Source: Collybia mongolica (lineage: Eukaryota > Basidiomycota > Agaricomycetes > Agaricales > Clitocybaceae). Taken from it: DNA of 64,000 bases. The position numbers were made by a program, and so were the translations under genes. Positions 55,701 through 64,000 of this stretch are shown here, one piece after another. The stretch lies in the NCBI GenBank assembly GCA_013420905.1, contig JAAXNY010000013.1:2294001-2358000 (forward strand). The letters are read 5' to 3'. A model generated the notes under the pieces. That model was given only the letters and a program-made list of their open reading frames with translations. It was not told the origin of the DNA and did not search any database. Positions within the stretch are counted from its first letter, which is position 1. Each line of letters opens with the position of its first letter.

Positions 55701-56403
55701 CATGTTCTGTCAGAACAACCCAGCAATATGGAAGGATTTAAATCCAATAGCAGAATTCACGCATAATCAAAGGACGCATTCTACAACAAAGAAATCCCCA
55801 TTCTTCCTCATGATGGGATACAAACCACAGGCAATTCCATCAGTATTCCAAAAGACGAACGTTCCAAGTGTAGAACAGCGGATGATCGAACTAAACAGAG
55901 CACGAGAAGAAGCAATGGCAGCACATGACCTGGCAAGAAGAAAAGTAGCGGAAAGAACAACACGAGGTTTCAATCCATTCAAACAAGGAGAACACGTCTG
56001 GTTAGAAGGAATGAATCTTCGGATCCCCTACCCTTCCAGGAAACTAGCACCAAAAAGAGAAGGACCTTTCGAAATTCAAGAAGTCCTCGGACCAGTGACA
56101 TACAAATTGAAACTTCCATCTCAATGGAGAATTCACCCCGTGTTTCATGCATCTCTTCTCTCACCGTATAAGGAAACCGATACTCACGGACCTAACTTCT
56201 TAGAACCCCCACCGGATCTTGTGAACCAAGAAGAAGAATACGAAGTAGAAGGGATTATAAATCACCGACAATGAGGCCGAGGCTTCCAATACCTTGTAAA
56301 GTGGAAAGACTACTCATCCACACACAACACGTGGGAGCCTGAAAAACACTTAAAAAGAGCTCAGGCGATACTTCAATCCTACCAGAAGCTACATCGCCTC
56401 TAA
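52720..56403 (+). pseudogene. Gypsy-2 pol (seven nonsense codons, frame otherwise intact)
   Basis: A single frame from the gag overlap to TAA 56401. Protease has LIDCGAGGIFID (Cys in place of the usual Ser/Thr after the catalytic Asp). Reverse transcriptase has FFFVSKKDSAKLRPTQDYR and YMDDILIYSD; RNase H has LSDHKNLTYF. Integrase has the HHCC domain (HDTKPGGHPG ... CATCQQ), the second core Asp as Asn (LSNRGPQFA), and the Glu in TERLNQEL. The chromodomain is LVKWKDYSSTHNTWEP. Stops: TGA 53059, 53911, 54118, 54664, 55138, 56272; TAA 55687. Each TGA fits an Arg CGA. Confidence 0.93.
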
Positions 56404-56454
56404 CCAGCTATCATCTTTTATTGCTCTCAACAAGTTTCAAAACCTTTCACAAAC

Positions 56455-57468
56455 ATGTCGTCTCCCAACATCAACAACTTTTATATTGCCACTGCCGCTC
56501 CTCTCACCACCCCCCCCAACACTCCAATCGTAAACATCGCATCCCAAGAATGTCTTGAATTGGCTACAAAAATTATACGTCAACAGAAATTTTTATCCTG
56601 GTTCATGCATGAAGAACACCATGAACGGATGATTGAAGCATTCAACAACCCGCCATACAACCAACTTATCAAATTAGTCAAGAAATATTTAGAGATCAGG
56701 AACATGCTGTACAATCAAACGGCAGACATCAGTCGAATTCTCGACCAAACCACTGAAGAGCTAGTAGACACACAGGAATTCCGAATTCTAGAAGATCTAA
56801 TCCCATTACTACAAGATGGAATTTGACTACCCACATCTACTCCTTCGACACCAACAGAATCTACTGAAACAAATCATACAGCTGACAAAGAAATACAAAC
56901 ATCCCCTCCTAGAACTCCAACACCATCGACTATAAATTCCCCTATTTATCAAACCGAACCACTCCCGATCCCGCCCTTTCGCGAACCATCCCCTGCATCA
57001 TCGGAACATTCCACTCCTGATCCAGCGGATATGGTTCCAAACAAAGAAGCACTTAAATATTTAAAAGGACAAAAAGCTACAAAATCTATCATCAAAAAGA
57101 AGAAATCACCGAAACCTATCAAATATACATTGAACCCACTCAACTATGCCGGAAGCCGAGAAAATCCTATTGACCTCACCCAAGTTGAAAGAACGCTCAT
57201 GAACAAGAAAGTATTATGTTCTAGATGCCTCAACTTCGGACATTCGTTGATACACTGTGAAAAACAATATTGTCCAATTTGTTTTCAGCCGGCACCAGGA
57301 CATCGTCGTGACCAATGTCCTCAAAGACCTCAAACTAGAACAGTAGGACATTATCAAATGTGGCGATGGTTTGGTGAAGAATATGAAGAAGTAGATGACA
57401 GGATTGACGATCCTTTCGACTATCCGGAAGCCATTGCCAACATGACGGGAGAACCTATCGATTACTAA
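56455..57468 (+). pseudogene. Gypsy-2 ORF3, zinc-knuckle protein of unknown role (one nonsense codon)
   Basis: Third ORF downstream of pol, about 337 codons, with one TGA at 56824 (CGA expected). The N-terminal half is helical (SQECLELATKIIRQQKFLSW, EIRNMLYNQTADISRILDQT). The middle is Pro/Ser/Thr-rich, then a basic patch (SIIKKKKSPKP). The C-terminal part has CSRCLNFGHSLIHC (C-x2-C-x4-H-x4-C) and a variant CPICFQPAPGHRRDQC, and ends in an acidic tail. It occupies the place of env in retroviruses but has no signal peptide or membrane segment. The knuckles suggest nucleic-acid binding. I know no defined function. Confidence 0.8.
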
Positions 57469-57501
57469 AGCTGGGACGCTTTAGAGATAGAGAGGGGGTA
57501 A

Positions 57502-57977
57502 TGTTACAAATTCCCTTTCTGTTCAACCTATCACTTCTTTTCTTCCTTTTCTTACCTATTATTGACTTCTAGACACTTATCGACCTTATCTATTAAACAT
57601 CTCCATATGCACTTCTTTTCTCATACTTACTCAGCTTTCTTATTCATCCTCTTTGAAAGCTTACTCATCCTTATCTATAACGAATAGTGTAAACAACGCT
57701 TATCGGACTATTATGTATATATACGGGTAGTTTAGTTTAGCTAGTTCTTTAGCTTGACCTAGCTGAATTCACCTTATTCATCTATCTTCTTGACGCAAAC
57801 TTGATCCTATCCGCCTTACAAAGGGGGTAGTGTATCTTCGATCAGATAACTCGATAACTTGACTTTAGCCCTATTGAGGGAGTCAATAGACGTTGGACTT
57901 ACCAAAGTCAACGGTCTAAGAACAAACGAACGATACATCTGATTGACTTAGAGGATAAGGCCTAAACAGCCGTAACA
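57502..57977 (+). repeat. Gypsy-2 3' LTR
   Basis: 476 bp, preceded by the purine tract 57484-57499. It keeps CG at three positions where the 5' LTR has CA. Confidence 0.95.
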
Positions 57978-59291
57978 AAGCTTATCCCGGCTTGGTCATC
58001 CAGACGGCCTCCGCCTCCCCCCCCTAGGCCGACCCCGGCCTCGTTTGCATCTACAGCAGCTGCTGCTGCCTCTCTCCCCCAACCTCCCCCTTCTAAGAGG
58101 AGAAAAAAGGGCACCACTGCCACGGCGGAGGGACTAGTCCAAATGGCCAAGTCTTTCCCCTCGGCTCCCAATGCATCCATCGTTCAAGCGCAACAGATTG
58201 TTGCGGGCAGGGCTGCCATCTCCCGCACAAACACTGAACGAGCCCACACCAATGTGAAGCGTTCCACCACCCACGGCTCCTCTCGGAAAGAAGTTGTGGT
58301 TTTCTGTTCTCTGCCGGTGTACTGGGATGACACTCCTGTTATACCAACAATCAACAGCACTCTTGGTTCTAATTGCCAAACCATCCGCGCCATCATGGAA
58401 ACACGGAACCATCTTGGGGGTTTGTCCCTCGTCATGGACTCTGTGCCTTCCAAAGACGACCTCCAGGTCCTCTACCAGTTCTTTGATGCCAAGGCAAAGG
58501 AGGCTCGAGGGACTGAGACAGAGACATGGGTTGAGGTCGGGTCCTCCAAGACCTTCCTCCGCATCCCCAACTTTCCCTTCTTCGGTACGACCATCACATA
58601 TGACGAAACCAGGAAGCCCATTCCCATCACTCTGTTGGAGGTCAAGACTATCCTTCAATCCTGCAAATGGAAAGGTGCGATCCATCCGTACCAAGGGGCG
58701 CTCCCCTGCGTGGTCAGAAACTCCAAAACATCAGACTCATGCACTGTGTTCTTCGACATTTATGATTCTCGTGGAGGCACCCACCTCCGCAGCCTTCGGA
58801 ACAAGAGCTTCATGCTCGGGTCCCAGTCTTTGACCATCCTGCCCGCTGACAAGCGAATAGGGGTCCCTATCTGCACAAAGTGCTGGAGGTTTGGCCACCG
58901 CAAGGAGGTCTGTCCCTTCAGAGCTCAACTGTGCTCCTACTGCAGCAGACCTCATGACGCCCGCAATCACTGCGACCTAGCGGCATGCTGCAAGGCCGCC
59001 CCCAAGGCCACCCCACCGAGACTTGCAACACCAGCAGGTCATAAGTGCCCCCACGCCTCCCGATGTGTCAACTGTGGCCTCACCCATGAGTCTGATGACA
59101 GGAAGTGTTCCTTTTGGAAACACCACTATGATGCCAAATGGCTAGCGGCCAAGTACACTGCCCAGAAGGTAGGTGACGAGCTTTTACGCTTCGCACCATC
59201 TGCTAATACCCCCTTCCCCACCATTACAGGAGACAGGCTCCGAGGACGCAGGGAGGGTACTCGAGCGTTTTGACAAAAAGTTACTTGATTA

Positions 59292-62200
59292 ATGTCTAGT
59301 ACAACTTGTAATGTAAATATGCTCAGAACCTACTGCCAAAATGTCAGGCGCAAACGACAATGGACAGTTGACCTGTTAGAACGCCGCAAGGATGTCACTG
59401 ACATTCCCTTCCTGCAGGAGCCGCCATGGGCCACTGTACGGTATACAGCCTCCTTGACCGAAAAAGACAGGGTCCCCATCAGGGGACCCCCCGTCCACCC
59501 GGACTGGATTCCCATGTTCCCCAAAGGGTTCAATGTGGCCAAAGATCGGCCGCACATCATGGCCTACGTGAACCGAGCCATCCGCTCGGTGAAACCTAAG
59601 CTCCGATCTGACATTGTTAACCACCGCGATGTCATGCTCATCACTGTTCAAGGGCACCTTGGCCCAGTGCATTTGATGAATGTCTACTCAGATGAGAATG
59701 GATCAGCAATCCGATTCCTAGAAGACCACCTGGATGAGTTCCCCGATGTTAGCTATATGGGGGGTGATTTTAATTGCCCCTCAGTGCATTGGGATGCTAC
59801 CCTCAATCATGAGCACCCCATGGCCAACAGGCTCATGGAGTGCGCGGCCGCCCTCAGCCTTGAGTGGATTGCCCCCCCCTCGGGGCGGGTCACGCATTGG
59901 CCGTATAATGTGGCCCTGCGCGGCTCAGTCCTTGACCTAGTGTTTGTCCCAGCATTCCGGGGCTACACAGCTGACCTGACGATAGGTGATAAGGGCGAAC
60001 CTGATCACTTTCCTCTACTCCTTGACATCCCCCTTAGGGTCAAGTTCCCCGAAGGGAAGATGTCAATCAAAATCGACTCTGAAGAAGAGACCGCTTTCCT
60101 CGCAGAAGTGTGCTCACTTCTCAGGCTCAGCCAAATCCCTGACGTCTCATCAGTGGAACAAACTCAACTAGTTGCTCAGGCGATAGCTAAGGGCTTTGAA
60201 ACGGCATGGTCCCACCACGCTAAGACTAACCGGGCTTGCGCCCGGTCTAAGTCTTGGTGGGACTCGGACTGTGCCCGGACGAGGTCTGAGGCCATGAACT
60301 CTGATCACCCAGAGGACTGGAAGGCCTTCAAGGCTGCCACGCATAGAGCGAAACGAAAGCACTTCGACAAATGCATCAACGAAATTGCTAATACTAACCT
60401 CAGACCATGGGATCTCATGGACTGGGTGGGCCCACGCAAGACACCCCTGGTCGAGGCTATCTCGTATCAAGGAGTGCCATGCAGCACCACAGAGTCGCTA
60501 TGGAACGCATTGCACTCCACCTTCAACTCAGCTATCGATAGGCCAATTGACCTTGACAAGCTGGGCAATGCTTGGACCTCACCCACGACGCGGGTGTGGG
60601 TCCCCTACTCTGCTGCTGAGATGTTGGATGCCCTTTCAGGCACCTCGAATCGATCCGCCCCTGGGCCGGATCACATCTCATGGCGTCACCTTAAACAGAT
60701 CACCCAAGATGACCTGTGCAGCAAACTACTCTTGTGGCTTGCAAACACTTGCCTCTCGTCAGGCCATTGGCCTGCCAAGTTTAAAGCATCCATTACGGTG
60801 GTCATACCCAAGCCGGGTAAACCATTGTATGACACCCCCAAGTCGTTTTGCCCAATAGTTCTATTGAACACATTGGGCAAACTTCTAGAGAAAATGTTGT
60901 CCACCAGGATGCAGTTTGAAGCTGCTCAACATGGTGTACTCCACCCCAATCAGTTTGGAGGAGTCCGTCAGAACTCCACCGAGGATGCTGGCTGCTTTCT
61001 CACACACGTTGTCCGCTCAGGATGGTGTGCCAAACTCAAGACGAGCGTTGTTGCTTTCAACCTAGCTCAGTTCTTCCCATCCATAAACCACGAGGTTCTC
61101 CTACACATCCTCGAGAGACAGGGATTCGCACCAGAAGTGGTTGCGTTCTTCAGGTCATACCTTGTTGATCGTCATACTAGATACGTGTGGGACGACAAAT
61201 TGTCCCCGCTCTTCCCATCCAGCGTGGGTCTGGGACAGGGCTCTGCCATGTCCCCCATCCTCTCTGCCCTATGCCTTGCACCCCTCCTCAAGGAATTCAA
61301 ACGGAGGGTCCGCATAGCCTCACTAATCTCCTATGTGGACGATGGCACCATCATAATGCAGTCAGACACATTCGAACAGAACCTTGTTGAGCTCAAAGGG
61401 GCCTACAAAGTCGTATTCAAGCTCACCCAGGCTATGGGTTTGGTTCTTGAACACAGCAAGTCAGAGGGATTCCACTTCTCTCAAAAACACGGCGATATCA
61501 ACCCTGACATCGACCTTGGCTATGCCCCATATACTGGGGACACCCCCCTCCGCCCTGGCACCATTTGGCGCTACCTCAGATTCTTCTTTGACCGTCCCCT
61601 CACATTCAGAGAACATGTCAAACAATACACGAACAAAGCCCTCACCTCTGTAAAGGCTATGCTCTCCCTTGGCAACTTGGTGTGCGGACTTAGGCCAAGC
61701 ACAAACGAATGCTATACCGAGCCTGTGTTCTTCCCATCACTACATATGGAAGCAGGCTTTGGATGTATGAAGGGGCCTGCATGGCAGGCCCTCTCGATAA
61801 CCTCCGGAAGATGCAAAGACAAGTGTGCCTTTGGATCACTGGCGCCTTCAAGACATCCCCAAACAGGGCTGGCGAGACCCTTGCAGGCATACCCCCTATC
61901 CACCTCCATGTCAGAAAGCTGGTGGAAAGGAGTCATGTTTGCTCCCGTGCGCTCCAGGCCTCACACGCCTTTCAATGCCTCATTGATGGGAACCACAAAT
62001 TCTCTGTCGAGACCCTCAATGCCCGCAACCCAAGCTGTAGGCTCAGTAAACTTGTATCACCCATCGTAGAGGCCTGGTCTAACCTTGGCCTCTCTTCCCT
62101 GGATCTGGACCCTGTCCACCCACTTAACCAACCAGGCATGCACCCCAAGGACCTGTTCCCTGGTCGCATTGTCTATGATATTGTCACCCCCCCACCTAAG

Positions 62201-63141
62201 GGCAGTGATCGCCGCGAGGAATTCATGAAAGACCGCATCACATCGCTGAAGAGCACTGTCAATGAGGCCTCTCACTCCCCATGGAGCATCTGCATTATCA
62301 CTGATGCGTCCACCCCCCCTCCCCCCATGCAGTCAGTCATGGTTTACCGTGTCTGGCACAATGGAGACTTATACAAGGACTGGTTTGCTACCGGCCTATC
62401 TACGTCTGATGATGCTGAACTGCAAGCGATTGCGGAAGGCGCCCAACAGGCAGCTGACATTGGACTGGAGGACATCCAGGATGTCCATATCTTCTCCGAC
62501 TCCATCAACGCCCTCAGGCGTTCCCTCAATGCGTCGCACCACTCAGGTCAAGCATCAGCCCTCAAAGTGTGCGATGTGCTGCTGCCTTGGCTGCAGCTCC
62601 GCGCCATCCACAAGATTCACCTCCACCACATTACAAGTGGGGTGGAGATTGAAGACCACCAACTGGCACACATCAGCGCCGTCTCGACTCATGTTGAGGC
62701 AGGTGGAGCGCTGGTTATATCTGCTGACTATGCACGACGCGAAGCAGTTACATGCATGCTTGATGGCTGGAAGTCTCTCTTCCAGTCCAAGAAGTACATT
62801 GGCTCCAATTTCCTGATGCTCTATGCGAAAAAGGACACCCCGCTCACTCCGACCCATGTAAACAGTGGGCTGTGGATGTGCAAGACTGGTCACAGCCACG
62901 CTCTGACTGCCTGCTTGGTGCAATGCATCAACACACTCCAATTGGGGCATTCCGATCGCGATTCTTCAAGGAAGAATCTGTCTCCTGTAGGTGCGGTGCC
63001 CCCTTGGAAACCATACAACACGTCCTATTTGACTGTCCACGGCACGGACGGGAAGACAAGCCCAGCCGCCAGCTGCGCTATGCGTGGCTGGTGGAATTCC
63101 TCTCGGAAAACAAAAACGCATTTGCGTTCGACGTTCCCTAG
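59292..63141 (+). pseudogene. LINE ORF2: endonuclease, reverse transcriptase, RNase H (two frameshifts)
   Basis: ATG 59292, 18 nt after ORF1. APE-type endonuclease: YCQNVRRK, FLQEPPW, MGGDFNCPSVHW, and the DHFPLLL end. Reverse transcriptase: VVIPKPGKP, FCPIVLLNTLGK, FNLAQFFPSINH, GLGQGSAMSPILSAL, and SYVDDGTIIM. Motif A has Asn where the catalytic Asp is expected; FCPI has Cys where Arg is usual. Both fit CpG transitions. A frameshift near 61700 moves to the frame with RNase H (IITDAST, AELQAIAEG, HIFSDSINAL). A 4-nt deletion near 62925, relative to the copy at 43440, shifts to the C-terminal CRCGAPLETIQHVLFDCPRH motif. Stop 63139-63141. Confidence 0.92.
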
Positions 63142-63498
63142 TCCTAAACAGGCCAGGGGCAGTACTCAGTGTTCTAAGTGACGGCTATAGGGTGCTCCCT
63201 GCCCGAACATGCGAACCTGGATAATTGGTGGACCTGAAGTGACCACCTGCTGTGGAGCGCCGCAGCAGGGGGCCCACCCCCTGGCATAGATTGGCCCTTC
63301 CGGCCTGTGTATAATGAGCTCTGGCTCCATCCGCTAGTCTGACCCCGGTCGGGTGAGCACCCTAGCCTTGCAGCGCTTTGTCTCCTGCCCCCTCTCCCCC
63401 CCCTTTTTTTGCCCAATTACTACTTGTAGTGACCAGCACATGTATTATGTACAGTTGGTATATAAAATGTTGAACCAAAAAAAAAAAAAAAAAAAAAA
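63142..63498 (+). other. LINE 3' UTR and poly(A)
   Basis: Shared with 43665-44021, ending GTTGAACC then about 21 A (63478-63498). The long pure A-run suggests the LINE insertion is not old. Confidence 0.85.
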
Positions 63499-63512
63499 GA
63501 CACACAAGACGG

Positions 63513-63915
63513 TGATAGGGCCCGAAATTGTTTGCACTTATAAAGTCGACAAGTAAGGCTATTCGTGTCATTTCTAATAACCAAGTAAGTGGTAATAAAG
63601 GATTAGAGTCGAGCTCCAAGACGGCTAATCAGAGTGAACTAGTCTAATGGATAATACACTATCAGTACAGAGGACTATGAGTACGGTCTATTATTAGTCC
63701 TATTCACCATGCCCGGTTACAACCTCGGTGTCTTAGTTCATAAGTAACCATTGTAGTATGATATCATTAGTCCGGGGATCATCATTAATAGGAGAAGTAA
63801 TTGTAAATTCGGGACTTGCACAACCCGATCCTAGTCAGGGGTACTTGGTGTTAACTACCGGAAGCGACGGGACACCATGAATAACAACCGGGACAATCAG
63901 GGGGAGTAAACGACA
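63513..63915 (-). repeat. R1 long terminal repeat, copy c (inverted)
   Basis: Reverse complement of R1b (292-698), from TGATAGGGCCC to GTAAACGACA. On the reverse strand it is preceded by GCGGCAC (63922-63916), the same 7 bp as between R1a and R1b. It interrupts the array element just after the LINE target site. Confidence 0.75.
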
Positions 63916-64000
63916 GTGCCGCGCTGTTTTAAATAACAAAGCGCGTGGTCGGGACTTGATAAGAGTTTAGCCCGCTCTTTCAATATTTGATAAGTAACCA
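63916..64000 (-). other. Start of R1 element interior (cut by window end)
   Basis: Sequence inside the presumed LTR, with a short palindrome around TTTAAA (CGCGCTGTTTTAAATAACAAAGCGCG region). Too short to identify. Confidence 0.3.

Larger units (their letters stand above)
51038..57977 (+). mobile_element. Ty3/Gypsy chromovirus Gypsy-2, with extra ORF3
   Basis: 6940 bp with 476-bp LTRs at 51038-51513 and 57502-57977 (TGTTAC...TAACA) and TSD AAGCT. I see about four differences between the LTRs, three of them CG in the 3' LTR versus CA in the 5' LTR. Gene order: gag, pol, ORF3. The polypurine tract is AGAGATAGAGAGGGGG (57484-57499). The element is A-rich and very different in composition from Gypsy-1. 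Nine in-frame stops, no frameshift. Confidence 0.95.
50299..59273 (+). pseudogene. LINE ORF1 (gag-like, zinc knuckles), split by Gypsy-2
   Basis: Starts at ATG 50299 (MGKDNPPGQSQQSAERASK). TGA at 50467 and 50593 stand where CGA fits, and a frameshift lies near 50680. The frame then runs to 51037, and resumes in the same phase at 57983 once the 5-bp duplication is counted once, ending at TGA 59271. The C-terminal half holds CTKCWRFGHRKEVC (C-x2-C-x4-H-x4-C), CSYCSRPHDARNHC, and CVNCGLTHESDDRKC. Such proteins bind LINE RNA. The N-terminal half is Pro/Ser/Thr-rich. Confidence 0.88.
50172..63498 (+). mobile_element. Full-length Tad-like LINE, interrupted by Gypsy-2
   Basis: LINE of about 6.4 kb after removing Gypsy-2: 50172-51037 plus 57983-63498. 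It ends in about 21 A and is flanked by a 15-bp TSD. ORF1 has CCHC zinc knuckles; ORF2 has apurinic endonuclease, reverse transcriptase, RNase H and a C-terminal Cys/His motif. This order and the fungal context suggest the Tad1 clade. Lesions: two TGA and one frameshift in ORF1, two frameshifts in ORF2, and an altered RT catalytic residue. Confidence 0.92.

Noticed and set aside
53059..56826. In-frame TGA as a recoded sense codon in Gypsy-2
   Set aside because: The host genes and Gypsy-1 end at standard stops, TAA/TAG replacements also occur, and each TGA site fits Arg CGA; CpG mutation explains all of it.
56455..57468. Envelope gene for Gypsy-2 ORF3
   Set aside because: No signal peptide, no hydrophobic segment, no cleavage-site pattern; zinc knuckles point to nucleic-acid binding.

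Overview
This window looks like transposon-saturated DNA from a filamentous basidiomycete, most likely an Agaricomycete. The reasons are: short spliceosomal introns of about 45-70 nt; Ty3/Gypsy chromoviruses; a Tad-like LINE with CCHC ORF1 and RNase H; an EnSpm Tnp2-type transposase; hAT and Tc1 elements; a KRE6/SKN1 beta-glucan-assembly gene; and a fungal P-loop GTPase of a type expanded in mushrooms. I cannot name the species. Only two host genes look intact: a 6-exon GTPase (20491-21528, minus) and a 2-exon VOC/glyoxalase-fold protein (32826-33283, plus). Nearly everything else is mobile DNA or its debris.

Layout. 1-982: LTR repeats (R1) joined to the 3' end of an oligomer-array element. 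2621-4228: a complete Tc1 element. 4972-8570: a decayed EnSpm/CACTA transposase and GGATGAA-rich repeats. 8640-12235: micro- and minisatellites, a chromodomain remnant and a repeat family (U1). 12476-22527: segment A, made of a 63-bp minisatellite, a nearly pristine Gypsy (Gypsy-1, 14038-20129, TSD AATTG) and the GTPase gene. 22930-30950: two direct, broken copies of a KRE6/SKN1 locus with a hAT MITE between them. 32826-33283: VOC gene. 33543-36705: a TA-flanked DDE transposon. 36735-49570: segment B, an inverted and decayed copy of segment A. B is split by a long-terminal-inverted-repeat (foldback) element. That element is split by a hAT transposon, and the hAT gene carries an array element, a second Tc1 and a 5'-truncated LINE. 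49580-63915: another array element, interrupted by a full-length LINE (15-bp TSD), itself interrupted by Gypsy-2 (51038-57977, TSD AAGCT), and then R1 in inverted orientation.

Two themes tie the window together. First, nearly every in-frame stop I could phase (Gypsy-2, the DDE element, LINE ORF1, hAT, GTPase copy B) is TGA where CGA is expected, or TAG/TAA where CAG/CAA is expected. Most compared differences between paralogous copies are CpG to TpG/CpA. This is the footprint of cytosine-methylation deamination or a RIP-like process. Gypsy-1 has kept its CpGs and reads as a very recent arrival. Second, the two different Gypsy elements share one expression and replication design: a GGGTTTT heptamer in the gag frame at the gag/pol boundary, with pol in the -1 frame, and a 10-nt primer-binding site 2 nt inside the LTR that is complementary to the predicted 5' end of their own transcript (Tf1-like self-priming).

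Nested insertions give a partial order of events: A/B duplication, then the foldback element into B, then hAT, then the array element, Tc1 and LINE fragment into hAT; separately, an array element into B's minisatellite, then the LINE, then Gypsy-2. Gypsy-1 entered A after the duplication, because B preserves the empty site.
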